From positions 2,542,001 to 2,606,000 of the forward strand of contig NZ_CP159829.1 in the NCBI RefSeq assembly GCF_047730065.1: DNA of 64,000 nt, in the 5' to 3' direction. This stretch comes from Njordibacter sp028825405 (GTDB lineage Bacteria > Pseudomonadota > Gammaproteobacteria > Pseudomonadales > Balneatricaceae). The notes under the pieces are model-generated. The model saw only the letters and a program-made list of their open reading frames with translations. It did no database searches and was not told the DNA's origin. This document shows, piece after piece, positions 45,685-54,688 of this stretch (the first letter of the stretch is position 1; each line of letters opens with the position of its first letter). Position numbers and translations under genes: made by a program.

Positions 45685-46461
45685 TTAACCTTTAATCGAG
45701 GTCTTGCGCACTACTAAATAAATTCCGAGGGCAATCATAGGCAACGACAATAATTGCCCCTGTGTCATCCAGTCCAAAGCCACATAGTTTAAATGTGCAT
45801 CCGGCTGACGAGCAAATTCAACCACAAACCTTTGCCCGCCGTAACCCAGTAAAAATAGACCCGAAACGCGAAAAGCAGCCCTTGGCTTTGCTGAGTAAAC
45901 CCATACTAAGGTAAATAGAATCACGCCCTCTAGCACCATTTGATAGAGTTGTGACGGGTGTCTGGCTAAATTGTCTACATGGGGAAATATCATGCCCCAA
46001 GGCAAATCAGTAGGCCGACCCCAAAGCTCACCCCCAATAAAGTTACCTAAGCGACCTACACCTAGACCTATAGGCCCAATTGGGGTCACAAAATCCAATA
46101 CCCGATGAAATTGAACCTTATATTTACGCGCAAACCAAATCACGCCAGCAATCACACCTAATAAACCACCATGAAAAGACATACCGCCTTCCCAAACCCT
46201 CAACAAGATCGTGGGCTGTGCAACAAAGGCTTCAAATTGGTAAAAGAATATATACCCCATTCTGCCGCCAAGCACGGCGCCTACCGCACCAATAAAAATT
46301 AAATCACTCACTTGTTCTTTGGTAAAACCAGCAGCGGCTGCGCGCCGATTACCCAGCCAAAGAGCCGATGCAAACGCCACCAAATACATCACCCCATACC
46401 AATGGATAGCCAAAGGCCCTATGTGGACTAATACAGGATCAATATTGGGAAAAATCAACAT
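45685..46461 (-). CDS. lgt: Prolipoprotein diacylglyceryl transferase Lgt
   Basis: 258 residues, about seven transmembrane helices. The segment GGMSFHGGLLG with the essential His, and RLGNFIGGELWGRPTDLPW with conserved Arg and Asn, identify the family. It transfers diacylglycerol to the lipobox cysteine of prelipoproteins. Confidence 0.95.
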   Translation of the reverse strand: MLIFPNIDPVLVHIGPLAIHWYGVMYLVAFASALWLGNRRAAAAGFTKEQVSDLIFIGAVGAVLGGRMGYIFFYQFEAFVAQPTILLRVWEGGMSFHGGLLGVIAGVIWFARKYKVQFHRVLDFVTPIGPIGLGVGRLGNFIGGELWGRPTDLPWGMIFPHVDNLARHPSQLYQMVLEGVILFTLVWVYSAKPRAAFRVSGLFLLGYGGQRFVVEFARQPDAHLNYVALDWMTQGQLLSLPMIALGIYLVVRKTSIKG

Positions 46462-46473
46462 GATGGTGCTTCC

Positions 46474-47268
46474 TTAATACCAAATACTTATTAACATGCG
46501 TAAACCCACGATTAAGAGCATCCAAGCAAATAAACGTTTAAGTTTTCGCGCCGACAGCCGATGGGCAATTTTAGCCCCATAGTTGGCAGCCAAAAAACTG
46601 GTTGACACTAAACCCAGTAGTGCAGGCAAATAAATGTAGCCTAAACTGAAAACTGGTAACACCGGGTTGCCCCAACCCATGACCGCGTTCGATGCGGCGC
46701 CAGCAATCGCAATGGCAAATCCACAAGTGCTAGCTGTGGCTACAGCCTTTTGAATAACTAAGCGCCGGTTGGTTAAATAAGTAACCAACAAGTTTCCACC
46801 ACCAATACCAAACAGAGCGGAAATCCAACCAATCAATGCCCCTGTAACGCCTAAAGCAACACTACCTGGCAAGCGGTGCTGAGTGGCAGTAGGTTGTGAA
46901 AACATCATGCTTAAACTCATAAAAATAGCAAACACACCAAAACTGGCTTGCAAGTATATGGCTGGAATCGTTAGCGCCGTGTTAACACCAATAAATGTGC
47001 CCACCAACATGCCCACTGCAATCGGTTTGACTAAATACCATTCTATAGCGGCTTTTTTATGGTGGGTTTTAATCGCACCTAAAGAGGTAAATATAATATT
47101 GGTGAGAGATGTGGCAATAGCCATATAAAAGACTATTTCAGGAGAGATTCCTTGCAGATTGAATGCCAACACTAAAGCTGGCACTACAATGACACCACCA
47201 CCAATGCCAAACAGTCCCGCTAATAATCCAGCGATCGCGCCAAACACCATATAAACCAGAAAAATCAT
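46474..47268 (-). CDS. TSUP family membrane transporter (TauE/SafE-like)
   Basis: 264 residues, about eight helices. The duplicated motifs LLAGLFGIGGGVIVVPAL and GWISALFGIGGGNLLVTYL are the TSUP hallmark. Members export sulfite or organosulfonates, or import related anions; the substrate here is unknown. Same neighbourhood as in Pseudomonas, 12 bp upstream of lgt. Confidence 0.85.
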   Translation of the reverse strand: MIFLVYMVFGAIAGLLAGLFGIGGGVIVVPALVLAFNLQGISPEIVFYMAIATSLTNIIFTSLGAIKTHHKKAAIEWYLVKPIAVGMLVGTFIGVNTALTIPAIYLQASFGVFAIFMSLSMMFSQPTATQHRLPGSVALGVTGALIGWISALFGIGGGNLLVTYLTNRRLVIQKAVATASTCGFAIAIAGAASNAVMGWGNPVLPVFSLGYIYLPALLGLVSTSFLAANYGAKIAHRLSARKLKRLFAWMLLIVGLRMLISIWY

Positions 47269-47347
47269 GCGTTCACATCTGGGTAAGAAAGACGCTATTA
47301 TCTACGCTAAGCTGCATAAGCGCAAAGTTTAGGATACTCAATTTATC

Positions 47348-48103
47348 ATGTGTCTCATTGTATTAGCCCATCAACTCAATGCCGATTACCCCCTTATCAT
47401 GGCGGCTAATCGAGATGAATTCCGTCAGCGGCCAACACAAAGTATGCACTGGTGGCCAGATATCGAAATATTAGCAGGTAAGGACCTTGAAGCCAGCGGA
47501 ACTTGGCTAGCTCTGCACAAAGATGGCCGCTGGGCTGCGGTGACCAATTTTCGGCGGGCTGCTCACTATAATGCAACAGCTTTTAAATCACGTGGGCATT
47601 TAGCCATCGACTTTTTACAGCAAAAAAAGAGTGCCTTGGTGTTTACCGATACACTTCAAACAGACCAGTTCGCAGGCTTTAATTTATTACTTTGGGATAA
47701 TCAACAGCTGGTTTTTTGCAGCAACGAAAAGCCAGCCAAAGTTCAGGTGTTAGCAGCTGGTTTATACGGCTTGAGTAATGGTTGTTTAAACAGTAATTGG
47801 CCCAAAGTGGAGCATGTGAAAAAGATTTTACAAGGGTCCTTACACCAGCCACCACAGCACCAACAACTGCAAAAAATGATGCAAGACACAAGCATAGCCG
47901 CAGACCAGAGCTTGCCTAACACGGGCATTGCTATTGCATGGGAAAGGCGTCTATCCGCTTGTTTTATCGATGCCCCCGAGTATGCTTATGGCACCCGTAC
48001 CTGCATTAGTTTATACCGCGACCATTTGGGTCATATGGATGTCCAAGAAACCAGTTTTGATGGATTCAGACCCGCTGAGCAATATTTTAGTTGGAACATT
48101 TGA
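47348..48103 (+). CDS. NRDE-family (TANGO2-like) protein
   Basis: 251 residues. Begins MCLIVLAH and carries AANRDEFRQRPT, the NRDE motif, then WWPDIEILAGKDLEASGTWL. This family has cysteine right after the initiator, as in Ntn-hydrolase-type enzymes. Eukaryotic TANGO2 and some bacterial relatives are linked to haem handling, but the bacterial function is not settled. Divergent from the TSUP gene with a 79-bp spacer. Confidence 0.8.
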   Translation: MCLIVLAHQLNADYPLIMAANRDEFRQRPTQSMHWWPDIEILAGKDLEASGTWLALHKDGRWAAVTNFRRAAHYNATAFKSRGHLAIDFLQQKKSALVFTDTLQTDQFAGFNLLLWDNQQLVFCSNEKPAKVQVLAAGLYGLSNGCLNSNWPKVEHVKKILQGSLHQPPQHQQLQKMMQDTSIAADQSLPNTGIAIAWERRLSACFIDAPEYAYGTRTCISLYRDHLGHMDVQETSFDGFRPAEQYFSWNI

Positions 48104-48191
48104 TGGGGTTGCTCGATGCCTTAACGGGCATTTAAACTCACACCCCAAGCTGTAGCACTAGAAAAGGCTATTTATGGTGCCTTGGGTGCGT

Positions 48192-50468
48192 TTAGTTACC
48201 CACATAACGGCTGTGTAGGCGCGTTAAGCCAGCGGCTTTAAGATTGTCTCTGATTACACCCTGCACACCATCAGCGCAGACCTGTTGCAACGCTTGTTGC
48301 AACATCACCTGAGATTGGCTAAGAGTGAAGTTACGAATGACCGACTTCACCTTTGGCAGACTCGCAGCGTTCATGGATAAACTGTCGTAACCCATGCCCA
48401 TCAGTAACAAAGCTCCAGCAGGATCACCTGCCAGTTCTCCACACAAACTCACCGGAATAGCCGCCGCTTTGGCCGCCGTTACCACTTGCTGCAGGGCCAT
48501 AAGTACTGCTGGATGCATGGTATGGTATAAGTCTGCTACTGCTGGGTTATCTCGGTCCACAGCCAATATATACTGTGTTAAATCGTTACTTCCTACAGAA
48601 ATAAAGTCAACACGCTCAGCAATATGGCGGGCTTGATAGACTGCTGCTGGCACTTCAATCATCACCCCTATGGGGGGTCTGACCAGTTGGTAACCCTCTT
48701 CACACAATTCTGCGTAAGCCTGATCAATCCATCGAATCGATTCGTCAATTTCATTCACGTGAGTGATCATAGGCAACATGATGCGTAAATTATCTAAACC
48801 TTCACTGGCCTTTAACATGGCGCGTATTTGCACCAAAAATATTTCTGGATGATCTAAAGTGACTCGAATTCCACGCCATCCCAAAAATGGGTTATCTTCC
48901 TTAATGGTGAAGTAAGGTAAGTTCTTATCCCCTCCAATATCCAATGTACGCATAGTCACTGGCAGGGGGGCAAAGCCTTGCAGTTGGGTGCGATAACAAT
49001 CCGTTTGTTCCTCTTCTGAAGGAAAGCGCTCCTTAATCATGAAAGGCACTTCAGTCCGGTATAGGCCAACACCCTCAGCGCCTTGGGCTAAGGATCTACT
49101 GACATCTAACGGTAAGCTAGTGTTCACTAACAAAGGTATGGTGTGACTGTCGCGAGTCTGTGCGGGAACATCACGAAGGATTTCTAATTCTTTAGTAAAC
49201 GAAGCTTCTTCAACTATGGCTTGTTCGTATTGATGGCGCAGGTCCTGACTAGGGTTGAGGAAAATTCTGCCCATGTAGCCATCAATAACGACTTCTAATC
49301 CTTCCATGCGTCGATAAGGAAAATCAACCGCCCCCATCACCGTGGGAATACCCATCGAACGCGCTAATATAGCCGCATGTGAGTTATTCGAGCCTAAGGT
49401 TGAAATGATAGCTTTGAGCTTGTGAGCAGGCACTTCTGCCAACATTGCCGCCGTCACTTCTTCAGCCACCAGCACCGTAGAATCTTCAAACTCGCGCACT
49501 TCTGTGTTTGTTTGTTGTAGTTCCGCTAATATGCGCCGTCCAAGATCGCGAATATCTGAAGCCCTTTCCCGTAAATAAGGATCTTCCATCGCTTCAAAGG
49601 CTTGGATGTGCTGCTGTACTACTCGACGTAAAGAGCCTTGAGCCCACTGGCCTTGGCGGATATGTTGTATCACTTCGCCTGCAAGGGCGTTGTCATCGAG
49701 CATGCGCATATATACTTCAAACAACTCTTGTTCTTGGTTTTTTAGATTACGCGCTAAGGTCCGACTGACTATTTTTATTTTTCGTCTAACGGCCTCCAAG
49801 GCTGTTTGAAAAGCCTCCACCTGTTCTTCTGGGTTACGACATCTGCGATCTGGTACTTTATCTAAATCTGCGGGTGGGGCGATAACGGCAATATGACCAA
49901 TGGCCACACCACCAGAGCCACTGACACCCTCGTAATGCAGATCAAGACTCTCATCATCAGCTAGAGCATCCTGTCTTAGACCACCACCGATCGCTTCCGC
50001 GTGAGCAATAAAACCTGCCAACTGAGCTGACAGGGTGATCAGCATGGCCTCTTCATCAGTGCCAAATTGTCGCTCATCGCGTTGTTGTACCACAAGAATA
50101 CCTAACACCTTACGGTGGTGCACAATAGGCACACCTAAAAAGGAATTAAACGCTTCTTCACCTGTTTCTTGCACGTAGTAGAAGTTAGGGTGCTCTGCAG
50201 CCCGTGTCAGATTGATTGTTTCAGCCTTAAGGCCTACTAAACCCACCAAACCCTTGCCCGAGGGCAAAAAAGCTTTGCCAATCGATGCTTGATTAAGCCC
50301 TTCACTCGCCATGAGGACGTAATTATCAGTTTGTGGGAAATAAAGGTAAATGGAGCACACGTCAGTGCGCATGGCTCTTCGAACATGGTGTACTACCAAT
50401 TTCAAGGCCGATTGCAAATCCTCTGCAGCACTTACCGCTTGGATTATTTTACGCAGACTGTGGAGCAT
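48192..50468 (-). CDS. ptsP: PTS phosphoenolpyruvate phosphotransferase, nitrogen branch (EI-Ntr)
   Basis: 758 residues. An N-terminal GAF domain (about 1-165) is followed by the enzyme I body. The phospho-histidine is in SNNSHAAILARSMGIP, and the PEP-binding TIM barrel contains GLYRTEVPFM, GSNDLTQYILAVDR and the catalytic SLCGELAGDP. It phosphorylates NPr in the regulatory PTS-Ntr. GAF binding of glutamine or 2-oxoglutarate is known for the family. Downstream of rppH by 23 bp, as in E. coli and Pseudomonas. Confidence 0.94.
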   Translation of the reverse strand: MLHSLRKIIQAVSAAEDLQSALKLVVHHVRRAMRTDVCSIYLYFPQTDNYVLMASEGLNQASIGKAFLPSGKGLVGLVGLKAETINLTRAAEHPNFYYVQETGEEAFNSFLGVPIVHHRKVLGILVVQQRDERQFGTDEEAMLITLSAQLAGFIAHAEAIGGGLRQDALADDESLDLHYEGVSGSGGVAIGHIAVIAPPADLDKVPDRRCRNPEEQVEAFQTALEAVRRKIKIVSRTLARNLKNQEQELFEVYMRMLDDNALAGEVIQHIRQGQWAQGSLRRVVQQHIQAFEAMEDPYLRERASDIRDLGRRILAELQQTNTEVREFEDSTVLVAEEVTAAMLAEVPAHKLKAIISTLGSNNSHAAILARSMGIPTVMGAVDFPYRRMEGLEVVIDGYMGRIFLNPSQDLRHQYEQAIVEEASFTKELEILRDVPAQTRDSHTIPLLVNTSLPLDVSRSLAQGAEGVGLYRTEVPFMIKERFPSEEEQTDCYRTQLQGFAPLPVTMRTLDIGGDKNLPYFTIKEDNPFLGWRGIRVTLDHPEIFLVQIRAMLKASEGLDNLRIMLPMITHVNEIDESIRWIDQAYAELCEEGYQLVRPPIGVMIEVPAAVYQARHIAERVDFISVGSNDLTQYILAVDRDNPAVADLYHTMHPAVLMALQQVVTAAKAAAIPVSLCGELAGDPAGALLLMGMGYDSLSMNAASLPKVKSVIRNFTLSQSQVMLQQALQQVCADGVQGVIRDNLKAAGLTRLHSRYVGN

Positions 50469-50491
50469 TATTTATGATTCCTACCTATACA

Positions 50492-51013
50492 TTATGATCG
50501 CTTGGTGTGACTGGGTATGACTAAACCTTGATGATAAACCAAGCGCGAATGGCGCAAGCAGAGTTCCTTCATCGCCCGTCGATACACTTCTCGTTTAAAC
50601 GACACCACTTGGTCTACCGGATACCAATAACTCACCCATTCCCACGAGTCAAATTCCGGGCAGTTGGTGGTTGCAGTTTGAACGGTGGCATCAGGTGCCA
50701 ACATGCGTAGCAAAAACCATTTTTGCTTTTGGCCTATACATAAAGGTTGCTGACCCTGACGTATCATGCGTTTAGGTAAGCGGTACCTTAACCAACCACG
50801 AGTGCAGGCAAGGATTTCCACGTGTTCTGGCGACAGGCCAATTTCTTCTTTGAGTTCCCTAAATAAGGCTTCTTCTGGTGTTTCATGGGCATCAATACCA
50901 CCTTGAGGGAATTGCCACGCATCCCAACCCAAACGTTTTGCCCATAATACTTGACCATGGGAGTTTGCCAGAATAATACCTACATTGGGGCGAAAACCAT
51001 CTTTATCGATCAC
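50492..51013 (-). CDS. rppH: RNA pyrophosphohydrolase RppH
   Basis: Nudix hydrolase, about 173 residues. GTG 51011-51013 (VIDKDGFRPNVGIIL) is chosen because RppH proteins start with this segment; an open frame extends 14 codons upstream. The box GGIDAHETPEEALFRELKEEIG and WQFPQGGID are diagnostic. It removes 5' pyrophosphate from mRNA and triggers decay by RNase E. Paired with ptsP. Confidence 0.92.
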   Translation of the reverse strand: MIDKDGFRPNVGIILANSHGQVLWAKRLGWDAWQFPQGGIDAHETPEEALFRELKEEIGLSPEHVEILACTRGWLRYRLPKRMIRQGQQPLCIGQKQKWFLLRMLAPDATVQTATTNCPEFDSWEWVSYWYPVDQVVSFKREVYRRAMKELCLRHSRLVYHQGLVIPSHTKRS

Positions 51014-51132
51014 GGCTTTGCACCATACAAAATATATTTGTCCCCATTGTTCCACAAAACCACCAGCAACAACAACCGCAGATGGAAATGAGATAAAATA
51101 ATGTTTTAAGATTCATTAAGGTAGGTGTCCCC

Positions 51133-51792
51133 ATGCAACAAAGGCTGGCTTTGTTTGATTTAGACAACACATTACTAGCGGGCGACAGCGACCATGGATG
51201 GGGCGAATTTATGGTCTCACAGGGTCTTGATGATGGCGCTGACTATGGCGCAAAAAATGACAGTTTTTACCAAGACTATGTTGCAGGCAAGTTGAATATG
51301 AGTGCTTATGCTGAGTTTGTGTTGGCGCCATTGACTCAATACAGTGCAGCTGAACTTGATAGCATTCACCAACAGTTTATGCAAACTGTAGTGATTCCTA
51401 TGATCGCGCCTAAAACTCAAGCTTTGTTGCAACAGCACCGCAATGCCGGTGATGTGTTGGTGATTGTCACAGCAACCAACGACTTCATCACAGCGCCCAT
51501 TGCTGCATACCTTGACATCCCTCACCTAATTGCCACACGTGCAGAGCTTTTAGACGGTCGCTATACGGGAAGATTAACTGGTCCACCCTGCTTTCAGGCT
51601 GGTAAAATCGACAAACTTAATGCATGGATGGCCCACCATGACTACACCATTGAAGGCGCTTATTTCTACAGCGACTCTCACAATGACATTCCCTTATTAA
51701 GCTTAGTGGATCAGCCTATGGTAGTGGACCCAGACACCAAGCTTGAAGCTCATGCTGTGGCTCATGCTTGGCCTATCATGAGCCTGCGTTAG
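51133..51792 (+). CDS. HAD-superfamily (IB) phosphatase
   Basis: 219 residues. Motif I LFDLDNTLLAGDSD holds the nucleophilic Asp; motif II is in VIVTATNDF, and motif IV is YSDSHNDIPLL. The subfamily IB layout resembles SerB-like phosphatases, and the orthologous position next to rppH and ptsP is known in Pseudomonas. The substrate is uncertain: a small phosphorylated metabolite is likely. Divergent from rppH. Confidence 0.82.
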   Translation: MQQRLALFDLDNTLLAGDSDHGWGEFMVSQGLDDGADYGAKNDSFYQDYVAGKLNMSAYAEFVLAPLTQYSAAELDSIHQQFMQTVVIPMIAPKTQALLQQHRNAGDVLVIVTATNDFITAPIAAYLDIPHLIATRAELLDGRYTGRLTGPPCFQAGKIDKLNAWMAHHDYTIEGAYFYSDSHNDIPLLSLVDQPMVVDPDTKLEAHAVAHAWPIMSLR

Positions 51793-51837
51793 GCAACTGA
51801 GGATTGTTTAACCTATTCTTGAGCACTTTGAAAAAGC

Positions 51838-53028
51838 CTAGGCTTCATACCAGGTGCGAAGAATCACTGACTTTAAATAATCAGTTTCAGGAATAGCTGG
51901 ATGCACAGGATGGTCACCCCCTTGACCGCCTTGCTCTAACACTTGTCCCAAACGGCCATTTTTACGACAGGCCTCTTGCAATAGCTGAGTCAGACGGGTG
52001 CGTTCCAAGTGCATAGAGCATGAAGCAGAGACCAGTATGCCCTCGGGCTTTAATAGACGCATGGCTAACTGATTAGCTCGCTGGTAGGCAAGCTCTCCCG
52101 CCTTGATGTCTTTGCGGCGGGCAATAAAGGCTGGTGGGTCAATAATGACCATATCAAAACGCTCACCCTCTTCGTGTAGCTGCTTCATGGTCGTAAAAGC
52201 GTCACCTTTAAGACTCTTCACTTTATCACTCACACCATTTAACGCTGCTTGTTGGTCTACCAGATCTAATGCCTGCGCAGAGGCATCTACACAAATGACT
52301 GCCTCGGCACCTGCTGCTGCTGCCTGCACACCCCAGCCACCAGTGTAACTAAAGACATCCAGCACGCGCTTGCCATGGGCAAGCTTTTGCACTCTGCGGC
52401 GATTGAGACGATGGTCATAAAACCATCCTGTTTTTTGACCTTCCCACACTGGGGCTAAAAAACTCACCCCATTTTCTTTTAGGGGCACCAGTTTTGGCAC
52501 TTCACCCTGCGCCACGCGCACGTATTCATCTAGCCCTTCAATGGCTCTCATTTTGCCATCATTTTTAAGCAAAATGTTTAGCTTTGGCACCACTTGATTT
52601 ATCGCTTCCAACAATTCTTCAAGTAATAACTCGATACCTGCATTAGAAATCTGCACCACAATCACCTGATCAAAACGATCAATCACTAGGCCAGGCAGGC
52701 CATCACTATCACCATAAACCCAGCGGTAGCAGTGATCTTCAAACAACCGTTCTCGACTCACCAACGCCACTTTCAAGCGTTTGGCTAAGCGTTCTAAATT
52801 AAGTGGTTCATGCGCTTGCCGACTCACCAGACGCCCACAAATAAGCTGTTTAGGATTAATGATCGCGGTACCCAAGGCTTTACCTTTAGCATCCAACACA
52901 TTTACTTGTTCGCCTGCTGGAAAATTTTGCAAGGGCGATTTACTAACATCCACTTCGTTACTGTAGATCCACAAATGACCTTGACGTAAGCGGCGATCTG
53001 ACTTTGACTTTAAAATTAGATCCGGCAT
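51838..53028 (-). CDS. rlmI: 23S rRNA (cytosine-5) methyltransferase RlmI-like
   Basis: 396 residues. The N-terminal PUA domain (LILKSKSDRRLRQGHLWIYSNEV) is followed by a central EEHEE-type region (WVYGDSDGLPGLVIDRF) and a SAM domain with VLDVFSYTGGWGVQAA, VIIDPPAFIARRKD and SCSMHL. RlmI methylates C1962 of 23S rRNA. Directly adjoins gcvH with no spacing. Confidence 0.87.
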   Translation of the reverse strand: MPDLILKSKSDRRLRQGHLWIYSNEVDVSKSPLQNFPAGEQVNVLDAKGKALGTAIINPKQLICGRLVSRQAHEPLNLERLAKRLKVALVSRERLFEDHCYRWVYGDSDGLPGLVIDRFDQVIVVQISNAGIELLLEELLEAINQVVPKLNILLKNDGKMRAIEGLDEYVRVAQGEVPKLVPLKENGVSFLAPVWEGQKTGWFYDHRLNRRRVQKLAHGKRVLDVFSYTGGWGVQAAAAGAEAVICVDASAQALDLVDQQAALNGVSDKVKSLKGDAFTTMKQLHEEGERFDMVIIDPPAFIARRKDIKAGELAYQRANQLAMRLLKPEGILVSASCSMHLERTRLTQLLQEACRKNGRLGQVLEQGGQGGDHPVHPAIPETDYLKSVILRTWYEA

Positions 53029-53415
53029 TTATTCTTCACACAATTGACTGTAAGCATCAGCATCTAGCAAATGTTCGAGTTCTTCTGGGTTAGTTAAGCG
53101 TATGTGCAGCAACCAAGCTTCGCCATAGGGGTCTGAATTGACTAATTCTGGATCATCATTTAGCTGATCATTGACAGCAATCACCTCGCCAGACACTGGC
53201 GCAAATAAATCTGAAGCTGCTTTAACTGATTCAATAACACCAAACTCATCTTCAGCAACAAGTTCTGTACCCACGTCTGGTAGCTCTACGAATACAACAT
53301 CACCCAGTTGCTCTTGGGCAAAATCTGTGACGCCAACAGTGACCGTGCCATCACCTTCATTGCGAATCCATTCATGACTTGAAACGAAGCTTAAGCCCTG
53401 AGGTAAGTTACTCAT
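53029..53415 (-). CDS. gcvH: Glycine cleavage system H protein
   Basis: 128 residues from ATG 53413-53415 (MSNLPQGLSFVSSHEW) with AAGGACA upstream. The lipoyl lysine is Lys65 in GVIESVKAASDLF. H protein shuttles the aminomethyl group among P, T and L proteins, and in some bacteria aids lipoate transfer. No gcvT or gcvP is nearby, whereas in Pseudomonas they flank this gene. Confidence 0.94.
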   Translation of the reverse strand: MSNLPQGLSFVSSHEWIRNEGDGTVTVGVTDFAQEQLGDVVFVELPDVGTELVAEDEFGVIESVKAASDLFAPVSGEVIAVNDQLNDDPELVNSDPYGEAWLLHIRLTNPEELEHLLDADAYSQLCEE

Positions 53416-53425
53416 AATTGTGTCC

Positions 53426-54688
53426 TTATAAGGTCTGTTTTTCTGGTTTGGGTGCTTGTGACAATGGCGGTAAGTGCGCGCCCACACCCATGGCCTGTTG
53501 TGCTAAATGTTGTTTGATCGGGTTCAATTTTTGTACCCAGTTCATGCCAGTATTGCGGAGCAAACTTAGCATGGGGTGTTGATTAGCAAATAATCGAGAA
53601 AAACTCTCCATCAAGGTCATCATACGCAAATTATCACCGCGCCTTTTCGACTGATATTGTTCTAGAGTTTTAACACTGGAAATAGCATATCCTTGTTGTT
53701 GAGCCTTTTGTAACGTCTCGACTAAAGCGGCAACATCTAAGAAGCCCAAATTAACACCTTGCCCAGCTAATGGATGTATCGTGTGTGCTGCGTCACCCAC
53801 CAACACCAGCCCTGCTTGCACATAACGCTTGGCGTGACGCTGTCTAAGGGGAATCACATAACGCTTGTCACTGGCTGTCACGACTCCTAAACGGTATTCA
53901 AAAGCTTGACTCAGAGCGTGGCAAAAGTCTTCCTCTGACAAGGCTTGCATCGCTTCTGCTTGGGCTTTAGGTCGCGACCACACAATGGAACAATAATGAG
54001 CATCTGGGCCTTCTTCGATGGCACTAGAGAGGGGTAAAAAAGCTAAGATACCGTCCTCTGTAAAGCGTTGCCAAGCCGTATTTTTGTGTGGTTGGGTTAT
54101 TTTTACTCGCGTCACTAAGGCGTGATGAGGGTAATCCCACTCACGAGTGGGCAGCCCCGCCAATTGCCTAATCTTAGAATTGGCCCCATCAGCCCCAACC
54201 ACCAGCGTGGCACTGACTTGTTCACCACTGGCCAAAGTTAAACAACGAGGGGATATTTCTTGCGCACTCATGTCAACCACTTGGCTATGCTCGAACAGCT
54301 GATATTTTTTGGATTCTAAGGTTTGGTGCAGCGCTGAAGTAATGGTGCAGTTTTCAACAATATGACCCAAGTAAGGTAAATGTTGTTCTGCGGCGGTAAA
54401 GTCGAGTTGACCTGTGCCACAGGCATCCCACACATGCATGGCACTATAGGCTTGAAAGCGCGCCATATTCTCAATTAGCGGCCAAACTTCAAGGTTTTTT
54501 AATAGGTTTTCAGAGGCTAAACTCAACGCTGACACACGAGCATCCACTTGTCCTGGCAGCCAATCTTGGGCTGGGTTTAAGGCCTCCGACTCAATTAATG
54601 CGACCTTAAAACCAGTATCAACAAGACCACAGGCAAGGCTAGCACCCACCATTCCAGCACCCACTATTACAACGTCAAACTGATTCAT
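53426..54688 (-). CDS. Ubiquinone-biosynthesis FAD monooxygenase, UbiI/VisC type
   Basis: 420 residues. FAD-dependent hydroxylase with DVVIVGAGMVGASLACGL at the N-terminus, VVGADGANSKIRQLAG (NADPH/FAD motif) and LVGDAAHTIHPLAGQGVNLGFLD. The family hydroxylates the ubiquinone ring at different carbons. Position next to ubiH suggests UbiI (C5), though UbiF-like activity cannot be excluded. Start overlaps the ubiH end by 14 bp. Confidence 0.85.
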   Translation of the reverse strand: MNQFDVVIVGAGMVGASLACGLVDTGFKVALIESEALNPAQDWLPGQVDARVSALSLASENLLKNLEVWPLIENMARFQAYSAMHVWDACGTGQLDFTAAEQHLPYLGHIVENCTITSALHQTLESKKYQLFEHSQVVDMSAQEISPRCLTLASGEQVSATLVVGADGANSKIRQLAGLPTREWDYPHHALVTRVKITQPHKNTAWQRFTEDGILAFLPLSSAIEEGPDAHYCSIVWSRPKAQAEAMQALSEEDFCHALSQAFEYRLGVVTASDKRYVIPLRQRHAKRYVQAGLVLVGDAAHTIHPLAGQGVNLGFLDVAALVETLQKAQQQGYAISSVKTLEQYQSKRRGDNLRMMTLMESFSRLFANQHPMLSLLRNTGMNWVQKLNPIKQHLAQQAMGVGAHLPPLSQAPKPEKQTL

